Numbered from the stretch's first letter, positions 10,464 to 22,019 are shown. The stretch is 64,000 nt of DNA from Morinoia aosen (GCA_030386875.1 CM059575.1:42252859-42316858), one strand, 5' to 3'. Notes: a model not told the origin generated them from the letters alone. Numbers and translations are program-made.

Positions 10464-11676
10464 CGTATGTCACAACAAGGAAAAGTGTTACACCGCCAAA
10501 ATTACTCCTCACAAAAACAAAAATAATGACACGTTAGAAATCCATATCAATAATTAGGTAATTATATAAAGACTAAAACCACCCTACTGACACAGAAATT
10601 AACACTAGCCAAATCGATCAACAAATAGAAGAAAGTGCTATGAAATCTGAACAAGAATAAAACTATACCGATCACAAAGATTGGAAAGTGACTCAGAGCA
10701 CTGCTGCAGGTCATCCGACCTTGAGACATAAAAAAGAACAACCAAACTTTGAGAATGTTCGGTACTCAACTCAGGACTTTGCAGCACGCACAGCCGCTGC
10801 CAGTAGACGCCGCTGCTGATGCCAAGGTCACTCGCTGTAGCGCGCACTGCCACCACCGCCAAGTTGAAGCAACTGCTGATGCCAAGGTCACACGCTGTAG
10901 CGCTTGGAGACGTTCGAGCAGCAACGCTTGCACTTGACTGAACGCGCAGAGTCTATGTTCGTTCGAAGTCCCACACTTCACGTTACCAACAACGCTCACT
11001 GTTCAATAAATCTTTTATACCAACACTGTTCAAGATTCACAGTGCAATACGCAACACGGTACCACATACACCTCGCACTACGTCGCCGTAGATGTTGGAT
11101 CACTGGCGTCGTATGTAGAAAATCCAACCACACTTGCACTGATGAAGCAAACCTCGCAGACTGCCACGGCACTCCTACTGCCGATCTCGGTGGAAGCTTA
11201 CGCAAAGGATCACGTGAAAGAAATCGCCTTCCTTTTGCAAAGACAGATGTACCTTGTAGGCCTCACCAAGTGGGACGTAAAACTCCAGATCGTACGGATC
11301 CCGCAGCCTTTCATCTGAAACACGTCGCAGGACAAAGCGGAACACGTTAGGATACGCTTCGCGGACTTCCCTTCCGGTGATGGACCCGTTGTCCATAGTA
11401 TTTCGTCGTTATTGTAAAACCGATCCACTTGTCACGGAGAGATGCGCAGACCTCCTTTCGTAGAATTTACAATTATTCCCGTCACCAGACGATCCTCACT
11501 GTTGTTCTCTCTTGATCTTTGTAGTTATCCGTTATCCTTTTCGTCGTATTAATGCGCCGAAGTCACTGGCACCTCGTTTCAAACATCCGAAGGCTTCTCG
11601 GCGAATGCAATACCTTCTTCACCCCTCAAAGTATAGCTGCTGAATTTCGTGGGTCCGTCACAGGGCTGGCCACCAG
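10464..11676 (-). other. Leader of gypsy family B, with a tandem duplication of about 33 bp
   Basis: About 1.2 kb lies between the 5' LTR and the gag ATG, long for a gypsy-type leader. Short ORFs occur on both strands but none resembles a known protein. Near 10814-10902 the block with GCTGATGCCAAGGTCAC and CGCTGTAGCGC is repeated twice, about 60 bp apart. Directly inside the 5' LTR the minus strand reads ACTGGTGGCCAGCCCTGTG, where a primer-binding site is expected (TGG start). I cannot match it to a tRNA. Confidence 0.6.
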
Positions 11677-11888
11677 TGTGTAGGCCAAAGGGTATTGAAA
11701 GTCCGGGAGAGCTTCTGAGTATACTTGGGTAGAGAGTAACACACGTCCAAATGCGATTTTACGAGCCGGGCACGTCCCTATATACCTTCTAGGTTTTGCT
11801 GAGCCAGCATGCGCACTGCGACAAACCCACCAGGGCGTTGCACTGGCATACATACTAACCTACGTATGCTAAACTGCCCAGACACACT
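11677..11888 (-). repeat. 5' LTR of gypsy family B
   Basis: This is the direct repeat of 2826-3036. On the minus strand it starts GTGTGTCTGGGCAG; the first T of the TGTGTG seen in the other LTR is altered here. It ends GGCCTACAC. A TATATA at 11779-11784 is the candidate core promoter for the element RNA. Confidence 0.92.
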
Positions 11889-12715
11889 TTTCTGCATTGT
11901 TGCCCACCATAGTGTAGGTACATGAAAGAAAAGGCGGTGTGAAAATCTTGTCTACCTAATCTACTGTACATGTGTGTGTGATATATCATAATTTTTGGGA
12001 TTTTGAGCATAGTAATTGAATCAACTATTGTAATTTCGTTGAATCGGAGCATACTTAGGAATAGAAAAAACTGTTGATACTTATCTATGCTTATCAGGCT
12101 ATGCACTGGCAACTTTTCCTCCTCAGAAGACACCTGTCATAAATATATAAATATATATAAATTATATTTATTATATATGTGTAATAGTGCACACGACCTG
12201 TCATAAATGACGGGATTCGATATTGTCGTTAAACAAATCTTCCAGATGTGGCTGACAAATAAATAATTCCATCCTAATAGTAGCCACGATTAAAACATTC
12301 TTGTGCTTGTGGACAGATGAAACTGTCATCACAGATACGATCATTAAGCATCCTTTCAGAGCGTGAAAGGGACAGACCAACCAACTAAGACGGACCAATC
12401 AATTTTGTTTGTTCAATACTGAATTGAACGTTGTAATAACATAGAAGTTATGCACAGGAAATACCCAAAAATATTTATTCATTTATTTGTTTAAGAAGAC
12501 ACATGGCATTTGAGTTTATGAGAATAATCAACACTATATAGGGTGTTTTCCTGTGCGGAAAAATTTCAATCGTAGGTACAAAAACTCAAAATAAATCGAT
12601 TTCCACGAATGATAAAATGCCAAAACGCCTTAGTTTTCGAGTTATAAGGACTTTAAAGAAACTGTAAAACTCAAAGTAGGAGATTTCGTGCGCGCCAATG
12701 GTAACGCTTGTCATG

Positions 12716-13000
12716 ATAGGTCCAACCGCACTAGCGCATTACGAAATTTTTATTTTTATTTCTTATTTTTACGATAAAACCTGCAAGCATTTTACGATTA
12801 CGAAAAATTTGTAGTATAGACTTTCGTTAGGAAATTAACACTAAGTTGTCAATGATAAAATTTAGTAGTTATTTCATTAAATTTACAAAACATGCAAACA
12901 TTATTTAATGCTTAATAGCTTGAAACTGCAGATACTTTTCTCAACCGTAAAATGCTTGCAGTTCTTGTAGTAAAAATATCACAAACCTGTTTTAGTGGGG
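12716..13000. mobile_element. Small TIR insertion in the left arm of the palindrome
   Basis: The right arm is continuous from CATTGGCGCG to the GAAGTGAAAAAGG block. The left arm has about 290 extra bases at that point. The extra DNA contains a pair of inverted sequences of about 30 bp: ACCTGCAAGCATTTTACG near 12780-12800 and its partner CGTAAAATGCTTGCAG near 12947-12962. It is therefore likely a MITE. Exact ends are not resolved. Confidence 0.5.
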
Positions 13001-14366
13001 TAGGAACTTCAAAACTTCACCTTCACCTTTTTCACCTTTTCACTGATCGAAACTTCGTTTCTTTCACTTCAAATTAATTCAAGTCGAGGTCAATTTAATT
13101 CAAGTCAAGATCAATTTAACCCAAGTCAAATTTAAATTAAATCAATCCTAAATTGAGTTATGAATTGACGTAATCACTCGTTAATTTAACGGTTTTTTGT
13201 ATTAAAATGCCTCTATTGTATGATGAGCAAGACAATCGTTTTTCTTTTCAGCAAGGAATACATAAAATTTCCGCCGGTTGTCAATCTAAAGACAAGCTGT
13301 CGTAAAATGTGCTAAATATCCAGCTTCAGGAGGTAGAGTGTGATTCAGATCTTTGACCGGCGTAAAAGATATAAGTCAATTATAAAAACTTCTTATAAAC
13401 TGATAATACTACTCACTAAAGTTCTTTAAAATTCTACTTCTGTGCAGTTTGCTTCCATTGAAATATTCATGTTCAAAAGGTAATTTCATGTTATACATAT
13501 AGAAGTAACGAGGAATTATTTACACTCAAATAGAGATTTATACGCGCGAAATTTCACTTTATCACATGCATGAAATCATATATACATGCTACTACATGAG
13601 ATTATCATTGGAAGATATGTAGATTTAATACATAAAAAATTGTAGCAACGAAGTCCTTTTTTCGCTCATCCAAATGATTTTCGTAAAAAGAACTTTCAAT
13701 TTATTTCATAGACATATATGATATATTTGCCTTGGCGTATTAATTTGAAGAGATGGCAACACTTTTATGGCTAATGCATGAACATATGAGTGTGGTAATG
13801 TACTATTTTAAATTTTATTCAAACGGAATCGTACATAAGTACTCAGTGAATCGCATGCGTATATTTCTTTTAAAGATTAAATCTAAATATCGTCCTGTAG
13901 TTATCTTATGTATTCGCATTCATATGATTTCATACATATGAAAAATGAAATTTCACTCATGTAAATCTCTAAATGAGAGTAAATAAATCCCCGATACTGC
14001 TATGTGTGACATAAAATTACCTTTTGAACATAAATATTTAAATGGATGCATAGTAACATTAATGTAGAATTTGAAAATAACTTCAATGAGTAGTAAAATA
14101 CAAAGTGAACAGGTTCTTTTTTATATTTGACTGATATCTTTTACGCCGGTCAAATATCTGAACCACACTCTACCTCCTGATGCTGGATACTTAGCACATT
14201 TTACCACAGCTTGTTTTTAAATTGTAACACCGGCGGAAGTTTTATGTATTCCTTGTTGAAAGGAACAACGATTGTCTTGCTCATCACATCCAATAGAAAC
14301 ATATTTAACGCAAAAAAGCTCCAATTAACGAGTGATTGTGTTAATTCTTAACTCAACTTAGAGTTG

Positions 14367-14626
14367 TTGAAATCTTTATTGTAGCACCTTGATTGTATAT
14401 GTGTATTATACTAATAATGTTACAGTGCTCTTGTGTTAGAATGTGTTTAAAGAGTACTCTACGCTTAGAACTGAGCACATGGTTCTGATGCTTTGATGGA
14501 GCCCTCTCCACTTCATGATATAGTGATGTAAACATACGGTTGTCCTGCCTGTCTCACTGTGTGTTACAGAAAATACATATAATGTTAGTGTATCGGTCTT
14601 GTAATTATCCCTAACCATATTTAATA
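14367..14626. mobile_element. 260-bp insertion in the right arm with 7-bp target duplication
   Basis: AGAGTTG occurs at 14360-14366 and again at 14627-14633. The intervening 260 bp is absent from the matching left arm and from the third copy at 46.2 kb, where the sequence runs straight from CAACTTAGGGTTGGAT. This is a clean insertion with a 7-bp target-site duplication. No TIR, ORF or tail identifies the class. Confidence 0.65.
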
Positions 14627-15439
14627 AGAGTTGGATCAATTTGAATTTGACTTCGATTAAATTGAAATTGACTTAGATTAATTTGAACGTGACTTAGATT
14701 AAATTAAACTTGACTTGGATTAAATTGAACTTGCCTTGGATTAATTTGAAGTGAAAAAGGTAGCGATAACATTGGCGCGAACATGGTATCATACTTTAAG
14801 TTTCAAAGTTTCTTTTAGTCCTTATAATTCCAAAACTAAGGAGTTTTGGGCATTTTTATCATTCGTGAAAATTTATTTGTTTTGAGTTTTGCAACCTATG
14901 GTGGAAATTTCTCCGCACAAAAAATACCTTATGCAGATTTATATAATGAAACGCTAGGTGTCTCCATCAATTTATAAATAAATGTGTTTTTGTGTGTAAT
15001 TTCCCCCATGATATTACGATGGGAATCAGCTTGATTGGATGGTAGCATAAATACCATTCAAATAATATGAAAAACCTGGTATCTGCTCACTTTTGTTTAT
15101 AAGTAAAAAAATTATGCCTGAAACTTGAATCTATTAATGAGAAAATGCGGCTTATTATGTAAAAAAGTTTTGGCAAATTTGTTGATAACTTCTTTGCTAA
15201 TAATAATTTGAAATATAATACACAGTTGATGCTTGCTTGGTTGATGTGTGCGTCTGTGACGTTCATAAGAATGCTTAATGACCGTATCTGTGATACGAGT
15301 TTCACCAGTGTACGAGAATATTTTAATCGCAGGTACTATTAGGGTGGATCTACTTTGTCATCTATATCTTGCGACTTTTTTTAAAGGAAACAATCGAATC
15401 CCGTCATTTTTGAAGAATCATGTACACTATACTATTTAC

Positions 15440-15690
15440 AAGTTGATTTGCTTCAAATGAATTTTAATTGGATCCTCGCGGAATTAGAATTGCTCAAAGT
15501 GAATTTTAATTTGTTCCTCATGAAAATAGAATTGCTCCAAGTGAAATTTTATTTGATCCTCCCGAAATTAGAATTGCTCCAAGTGAATTTTAATCTGCTC
15601 CTCGTGAAAATTGAATTGCTCCAAGTGAAATTTGATTTGATCCTAGAGAAAATAGAATTGCTTTAAGTGAAGTTCGATTTGCTCTTTTTC
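15440..15690 (+). repeat. Tandem repeat of about 42 bp
   Basis: About 5-6 units combine GAATTGCTCCAAGTGAA with TTTGATCCTC or TTGCTCCTCGTG. The repeat stays open in one frame (a leucine-rich chance ORF at 15448-15666) because the unit is a multiple of 3, so I do not call it a gene. Shorter inverted copies lie at 17085-17205. Together the two arrays look like the repeat-rich arms of another inverted-repeat element. Confidence 0.8.
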
Positions 15691-16055
15691 AATTTTAAAT
15701 CATTACATAAGAATTTTATTGGCTTTATAATGTTATTTGAAAGAATCTTATTGAAATTTATTTTTTCTTTGTGAAGTGATTTTATTCCAATAATGCGTAC
15801 AAAGATACAGAGTTTTTGCTGAGTATAATTTACAAAAAATACAGAATATAATTTTCGTTGTATGAACCATTACTCATTTTCAAACCATTACAAAGGAGTC
15901 GTATCTCAGACACTTTGATCAAAGAAACATCACAGAGATACCGCCACGCTGCACATTGCTGTACATCATGTTGCACCTTGTGTAGACATGCTAACGTCAT
16001 CAGCAATAAGTGTCCACCTCAACTTCAAACATCTTCATCTTTCAGAAACCAAAAC

Positions 16056-16365
16056 CTTCGAGATGAAGTATAATAAAACAAGTGCGCGAGACAGACAGAG
16101 AATAATAAAAGCTTTCAATAATGAAGAGGACTGGAAGAAAGTTGCAAACGCACTTGGAATGAATGTTAAGACTGCATACAAGTGGATGAAAAATAAGTAA
16201 GTCATATCTAAGAAAGGAAGAAATAATATAAGAAATGTCCCGAAATATTGAGGACACTGACAACAGTCATAGAAGAAAATGTTTCGATTACTCTCTCACA
16301 ACTTCGCAGAAAAGTACAACAAGATCATGACGTTGATCAAGGAGATCTTATAGAAACATGTTAAT
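16056..16365 (+). pseudogene. N-terminal transposase fragment (helix-turn-helix, Tc1/mariner-like)
   Basis: The frame from about 16062 reads MKYNKTSARDRQRIIKAFNN and continues to a helix-turn-helix (KVANALGMNVKTAYKWMKN). TAA at 16198-16200 ends it. A related frame continues about 60 bp later with ENVSITLSQLRRKVQQDHDV, typical of the second half of the DNA-binding domain of IS630/Tc1/mariner-type transposases. The catalytic domain is missing here. It lies between inverted 42-bp repeat arms. It may be from the same family as the fragment at 17600-18240, but the two cannot be joined with confidence. Confidence 0.6.
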
Positions 16366-17084
16366 CAGGCAATAATTATCAAAACTTGTACAAACGTTGT
16401 AATATATGCTTATATTTCATTTTGTGATGTTTAGTTTTGACGTTTCAGCAGTATTATTCTTTCGAAAACATTACCGTACTTCTTCATCAAAATGCACCAC
16501 GAGTTATCAGAAAAATAACTATTTAATTTTTTTTAAATTTTAAAACGCTTTCTATCAATTTATTGTCCAATCCCGCTAGGGATTGCGACCTAAACATGTT
16601 TAATGATAATAATAATAATGGTTTATTTGATAGGGTGTCATCTACCGGGTGATCGTCGGTAGGAAATAACCCTTGGGTAATACAGCTGCTGGATGATCGT
16701 CAGTTGGCTACCGGTTGAACATATGATCCCAATGCCCTGCACACTATAGAAAGTCCCATAGCTTATATACCTTTTACTGATAGATTAAACAATTAAAGAA
16801 GTAATCAATCAACTTGGATTTCTGCAAAATTGATTAAAAGGTAATTAACTATTAATGAACATTAAACAAAATATAAATATTTACTAATTGATATTTATTA
16901 ACCATGAGAGCACAGATTTGGCAATCAAGAAAGGTTCAAACCATGGTTCAACCCTGTGGTTAGGGAAATGTATAGTATTTTTTATTTTTTAAATGCACAA
17001 GCTGAAAAAAATTACGTAATTTTGATATTGGAACTATAACAAACTAAAAATTATTTGGATCGATCGCAAATTAACAATAAGCAA

Positions 17085-17210
17085 ATCAAATTTCACTTGG
17101 AGCAATTCTATTTTCACGAGGAGCAAATTAAAATTCACTTTGAGTAATTCTAATTTTGCGAGGATCAAATCAAAATTCATTTGGAGCAAAGCAACTCGTA
17201 AATGGTATAG
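17085..17210 (-). repeat. Inverted copy of the 42-bp tandem repeat
   Basis: About three units are the reverse complement of the array at 15440-15690, ending in the same flanking block (minus TACTATACCATTTACGAGTTG; compare 15425-15445). This places the transposase fragment at 16056 between two inverted arms. Confidence 0.7.
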
Positions 17211-17334
17211 TAGATTTATATTAGTAAAACTTGATTTTTAGCATTCTATTACCAACTTAAAAGTCGTTCGTAAATAAAGATTAAAATAACCATATATATA
17301 GGTTGCAACACCTGCAAGCTGTAATATTCATCTT

Positions 17335-17525
17335 ATAAATTGCGAATAGGTGGAGTCGGTGTTGGAGTCGTAAAATTCTGGAAAGGCGGAGTCGGAGTCG
17401 GAATCGCAAAATTCTGGAAAGGTGGAGTCAGAGTTGCAAAAATCTGGAAAGGTGGAGTCGGAGTCGCAAAATTCTGAAAAGGCGGAGCCGTAGTCGCAAA
17501 TTTGTTCCTCCGACTCCGCAACCCT
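17335..17525. repeat. Minisatellite of 30-36 bp
   Basis: Five imperfect units of the type GGCGGAGTCGGAGTCGCAAA followed by ATTCTGGAAA. The minus-strand reading (proline/threonine repeats) is open only because the unit length is a multiple of three. Confidence 0.85.
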
Positions 17526-17589
17526 GCACTGAGGTGAGGGAAATGGCTCCAGAGTTTAAAATGCCGAGAAAGTTTAAAAAAGACTTGGG

Positions 17590-18240
17590 GCTTTCTTCTC
17601 CGACATTAAGAAAATCCTTGTCCTCACAGATGCAGCAGAAAAATAAGATTCACCAGTAATCATATTCTGCTACACCGGCTCACAGTTCATCGTGTCGATT
17701 CTGCTGTTTTCAAAGTTGGAGAAATTTCCACTACTAAACAAGCTTTAAATCATTAATTTGACTGAGTTCTTGTACGAAGTGTTTTAGCAATACCAGAAAA
17801 CATCAGAAGTGCTTACCGCATTCAAAAACCTGCCTCTGTCATGGTTTGGGAAGCAGTGCAGTAAACGAAAAAACTCTTCGCGGACCTGTTCCTGAGGGAT
17901 AGGAAGTAAATGCCAGATGCCTATGAAAAACACTTCATACAACCAGTGGTAAAGAAATTTGGTGATACGATGTTCCTAGGAGGGTCATTTCTTCCTCAGC
18001 CCGCTGGAAATCCAGTTCACTTCTCGAATGGGGCTCTGGGGTCGCTCAGAAACGATGTTAGTGATTTTTTAATCAAAATGAATTGCCCCCTTTAAGTCCT
18101 GAACTATATCCCATGGAGTTCCGAACAGGGTCTTTTTTTAGAAATGATTGCAGAAAACCTCATTCAGCATCGAAAGCCTCCAAAAAGTCTCTTGAGTAAG
18201 AATTGGCCTAACTACCGATAAAGCTGTAATGTGCCACTTA
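17590..18240 (+). pseudogene. Decayed Tc1/mariner-type transposase, C-terminal part
   Basis: Several frames together show the catalytic half of an IS630/Tc1/mariner-type transposase. RSAYRIQKPASVMVWEAV (about 17800-17865) is followed by YEKHFIQPVVKKFGDTMF and NPVHFSN, which sits where HDGAPAH or QDGAPVH normally occurs. PLSPELYPME follows, in the place of the family's SPDLNPMD. At both places the catalytic aspartate is lost. Multiple stops and shifts make it inactive. Confidence 0.6.
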
Positions 18241-18257
18241 AAAGTCGGTTCAAGAAA

Positions 18258-18825
18258 AAAGAAAAAAAAAAGAAAAAATGTTTATTTCCAAGTTGTCACA
18301 TGAGATACATGCCAACATATTGGCTTTCAAAAGTTTCTTAAATATAGGGCATCCTAAAACAAATGTTCCATACGAGGAGTACTAATTGACAAACCATCCG
18401 AGGTGTACAAGTAGATAAGCCATACGAGGCATAATAATAGACAAACTATACGAGGTGTACTAATAGACAAACTGTCAGAGGTGTACAAGTAGATAGACCA
18501 TACGAGGCATATTAATTGATAAAATATACGAGGCGTACTAATAGACAAACCATTCGTAGTGAGCTAGTAGTCTAACAAAAGTTCTATACTAGGAGTACTA
18601 ATTGACAAACCATCCGAGGTGTACAAATAGATAAGCCATACGAGGCATAATACTAATAGGCAAACTATACGAGGTGTACTAATAGACAAGCTATCAGAGG
18701 TGTACAAAATAGATAGACCATACGAGGCATATTATATAGACAAAATATACGAGGCGTACTGATCGACAAACCACACGTGGCTTGCCAATAGTCTATCTCT
18801 GTCAAGGGTAGTTGAATGAGAAATG
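18258..18825 (-). repeat. Satellite-bearing repeat family, copy 2 (16 units of 26 bp)
   Basis: This is the reverse complement of 1871-2225, with the same arms (CATGCCAACATATTGGCTTTC on one side, CTCTGTCAAGGGTAGTTGAAT on the other). It has two consecutive blocks of eight 26-bp units. Unit n of the first block matches unit n of the second better than its neighbours, so a higher-order 8-mer block of about 240 bp was duplicated. The second block restarts near 18585 (TTCTATACTAGGAGTACTAA). Confidence 0.82.
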
Positions 18826-18829
18826 AAAA

Positions 18830-20290
18830 ATATGCCCTAAAAATATGCAAAGCCCTATCACCACCAAAAACATATTTCATATCTTCTCGATATTCACCAC
18901 ATCATGCGGACATGGGTACATGGGATAAAATAGAGATACAGTGTAAGCCGGTTACCACTCATGATAGATAAATATCTACAAAATATTGGTAGAAATGGGT
19001 AAACAAACATATATTCAATACCAAAATTCATAGCTTGTACAACACACGGACAGAAAGGTAATTTTACTACGATTCATATGCTCAAATTGCACTTTAATAG
19101 TGGAGCACTTGAAAGATCAACGAATATTGCAAAAAGTGAAGGGGGATTAATTAAATGATATTTATACACTAGATCTTTACAGCTTTGGGAAGATGCTGAG
19201 TAATTTTCATACATTTCTATTAATTTTTCGAGCATCAAAATAAAAAGTATTTTTCCTCGCGTTTTTGTGTCAAATTGTATACAGTATACGCCCTTTTTAG
19301 GGTTGGGCCAATGCGGCATTTGTTTCAGTTCTTTATAAATGCTTCAAATACATCAAATATACAGTCCTATTACAATTTTTTGTATAACCAATTTTAGTAT
19401 TTTTCCAAAAGCCATTTATCATTTCCTGAGTCAGTTAGATATATTTGGCTTTGAAAGAGTCAACGATATTTGATTCATTTAAATCATTAGCATAACTCAT
19501 CCTAATCATTTTCTGCTGCACATGACCAATGAAAGTTGTAATTCTACATTTCTAACGCAAATGAATCGGTGATAGAACGTTAACAAGGTATCGTAGATTC
19601 AAATATTGTCAATTCTTAATTATCTGAATTTCAATCTGGACAAATTTTAGCTGTTAAAGAGCTGCGTTTTTTAATGTTTACTTACTTTTCGTTTAGATTC
19701 CTACAAAAGTTGTATAAAAAGGTAACATTGAAGAAAATCCTTAGAAAATCACGTTTAATTCAGAAATGGACCAGGAGTCACTCCTAAATACGATGTTTGG
19801 TCCGCCTTCTCTGACCTTTCTCGTTCGCGAGAAAGGTAGACTCATTCGAGCTTAAAGTCTTCACTGATAGTGCCTCTCTACTAATGAATATCCCAACACC
19901 GCTTCCCTCTTTTAGCTCTAGGAGTACCGTCAAATAGCGGCATTGTTTATAACTGCCATATGAATGAAAAGAATTCCATTAATTAGAAAAAGTTGATACT
20001 TGGTATTCATTACAATCATGTAAATTATTTATAATTCTTAGTCCAAAATCCTAAATTGCCGGGTAAACATTAAGAGGTAGACAATAGCCGTGGCCAGAAG
20101 TTAAGTATAAATAGGGAGAAGGAAAACCAAAATTTATTCTTTTGGATATTTTGAGTGAGTCGTAGCTTTGATATTGTTGTTATGACACAGCAAATAATAA
20201 AAATATTTCCCACTTTCGGTGACGTTATAGCGACTGACAAGTTTGAACTGAAACGATTATAGGTTATATTAACTTCAGATAGCAGTTTTT
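18830..20290. other. No gene recognised
   Basis: AT-rich sequence of about 1.4 kb. Only short ORFs occur, and none resembles a known family. No long repeat shared with the rest of the window was seen. Confidence 0.5.
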
Positions 20291-20294
20291 ATTC

Positions 20295-21290
20295 TGTTTT
20301 TCTTCCCCTGAGTTCCTCGATATTTTAGGTAAGAAAAATAGGTATTTGTGAAGGAGAGGACAGTAATCGATTTTCCAATTTTCGCTGCCTAAACCTAACT
20401 AATTAGACCGAAATAAACAATTTTTCTTCTTCTATGCACTTTCTGTCGCAAACGAGTATTTAACGAGTTATAGCGGTATGTTAATTTTTGTCTTTGACGG
20501 CTGGAATGAGCTCGATCATTCGAGCGCGTCGGAAGGGAGAGTACATTGTAGTCTTCCCGGTAAATCTGAAATATATGTCAGTTACCGATTTTGTAAATTT
20601 CGATGCCTTAGCATAGTTAATTAGATCGAAATTAACAAGTTTTCTTCTATGCACTTTCCGTCTCAAATGAGTATTTTATTAGTTATAGCGGTAAAAGACT
20701 TACCGCAGCTTCAGTGTTTGAAGCGGCAAGTTATTCAAGGAGCACGTCGAACAGCAACACTGCAATGCGCACTCGCTTCCAGCGCGATCGTCATCCAAGA
20801 TGAAACCAAAACTACCGCTATACCTCGTTAAATACTCATTTGACGATAAAAGTGTATAGAAGAAAAGTTGTTTATTTCGATGTTATTACCATGATTCAAG
20901 CAACAAAAATTCGAAAATCGACGAGTAGCTGTTTATTCGAGCGCATTCGTCATCACAGACGAAACTAAACTTACCGCTATAAATCGTAAAATACTCATTT
21001 GAGACGGAAAGTGCATAGAAGAAAACTTGTTTATTTTGATTCAATTAATTAGGTTCAGGCACCAAAAAGTGGAAAATCGACAACTGACATATCCTTCAGA
21101 TTTACCGTCTTCCCCCTCAGAACAATTTCGGTAAATGTTGAGGACTTGACCATAATTGATTTTCAAATTTTCGATGCCTAAATAATGTTAATCAGATCAA
21201 AAGAAACAAGTTTTCTTCAATGCACTTTCCGTCGGAAACGAGTATCTTAAAAGTTATAGCGGTAAATGAGTTAACGGAACTCCAGTGTTT
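20295..21290. repeat. Cluster of fold-back repeat units, part 1
   Basis: Units of about 130-170 bp share a core (TTATAGCGGTA, then GAGTATTT, then TCTATGCACTTTCCGTC, AAC(A/T)TGTTTATTTCGAT, and GAAAATCGATTACTG). They occur in one orientation at 20295-20480, 20560-20710 and 21125-21275, and inverted at 20805-20930 and 20972-21085. The pairs form inverted repeats around short unique spacers, as in MITE or fold-back elements. There is no coding capacity. Confidence 0.75.
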
Positions 21291-21332
21291 AAGGCGGGAA
21301 TAAATAAATAAGGGAAGCATCACCCTATTACA

Positions 21333-21810
21333 AACGTAAAGAGGTTGGGTCGAGAGGGGTAGCCACAGTTCTTTTAGTAAAAATTATAAATCAATTTAAA
21401 TTCTACTATGCATAAACATAGTTAATGAGATGACGAGTTATATTTTCGATGCGAAAGATTTAATTCGAATGTTCCCAGATACGTCGAACCCACACTATAC
21501 CGGGGTTGAAGTCACGGACGGACTTGCGGTCATCTCAAGGCTGCCAGTTACGTTGAAGCAGCGGTAAACACTTTATTACAAACGTAAAGAGTTTGGATCG
21601 TGAGGGGTAGCCAAAGTTCTTTTATTGAAAATTATAAATAAAGTGAAATTTTAGTATGCATTAACCTAGATAATGAGATGACGAATTATATTCTCGATCC
21701 GAACGACTTAACTCGAATGTTCTCAGATACGTCGAACCCACGACATACCGGGGTTGAAGCTACGGACCAGCGGTCATCTCATTGCCAGTTACGTCGGAGC
21801 AACGGTCATG
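21333..21810 (+). repeat. Tandem duplication of about 245 bp
   Basis: 21333-21580 and 21581-21810 are near-identical direct repeats. Both contain TACAAACGTAAAGAG, a GAGGGGTAGCC block, AATGAGATGACGA and ACGTCGAACCCAC. The duplication lies inside an inverted pair (21125-21380 against 22020-22365), so it is part of a larger fold-back. Confidence 0.78.
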
Positions 21811-22019
21811 GGCGGCTACATGTGTTTCGTGTGAATCTGATTTCTTCAGCACAATAGGCGAATTCATAGAAAAAAATTGTGAAGCAGTTGCGTTTCTGAA
21901 AGAGCACGGTGTCTTGTCATTTTCACGGTGTCGGTGTCATTTTGGGGTTTTCCCCTTCTGTTTGGCGGGCTTGGACAGACTCGATCATTCGACGTAATGG
22001 GTCGGTTACAACCTTTTTT

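Larger units (their letters stand above)
2826..11888 (-). mobile_element. Nearly complete Ty3/gypsy LTR retrotransposon (family B)
   Basis: The element is about 9.06 kb on the minus strand. In order it has: 5' LTR (11677-11888), a 1.2-kb leader, gag, pol, an unassigned 3' segment with a membrane-helix ORF, a polypurine tract and 3' LTR (2826-3036). The LTRs differ at about 8 positions over about 211 bp by eye, so the insertion is fairly recent. Even so, pol carries three stops and one frameshift. The flanking target duplication is probably 4 bp (AAAA on the minus strand), which is low complexity and therefore weak evidence. The gag and RT sequences fit an insect Ty3/gypsy element. Confidence 0.92.
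12180..15440. mobile_element. Giant imperfect palindrome (fold-back element)
   Basis: Two arms of about 1.5-1.6 kb meet near 13740. Matching blocks include 12195-12370 with 15258-15435, 12541-12715 with 14755-14935, 13022-13160 with 14640-14760, 13195-13365 with 14125-14340, and 13480-13650 with 13850-14030. The arms carry short tandem AATTNAAGTC-type motifs at 13075-13135 and 14640-14745. No transposase ORF is visible, so it would need an outside enzyme. Each arm holds its own insertion (12716-13000 and 14367-14626). A partial third copy is at 46165-46350. Outer borders are approximate and no clear target duplication was found. Confidence 0.8.

Noticed and set aside
10904-11350. 148-codon plus-strand ORF
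   Set aside because: It lies antisense in the leader of gypsy family B and has no known motif or second line of support.
15448-15666. 72-codon leucine-rich ORF
   Set aside because: It is the translation of a 42-bp tandem repeat whose length is a multiple of three; no independent sign of coding.
17333-17521. 62-codon proline/threonine repeat ORF on the minus strand
   Set aside because: It is a by-product of the 30-36-bp minisatellite.
16056-18240. One transposase gene split by an insertion
   Set aside because: The N- and C-terminal fragments are on the same strand, but the intervening 1.2 kb has no clean insertion borders, so I kept them as separate fragments.
18354-18800. Regular short repeats resembling a CRISPR array
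   Set aside because: Units of 26 bp are directly adjacent, imperfect and without unique spacers. The DNA is eukaryotic and the array sits in a dispersed repeat.
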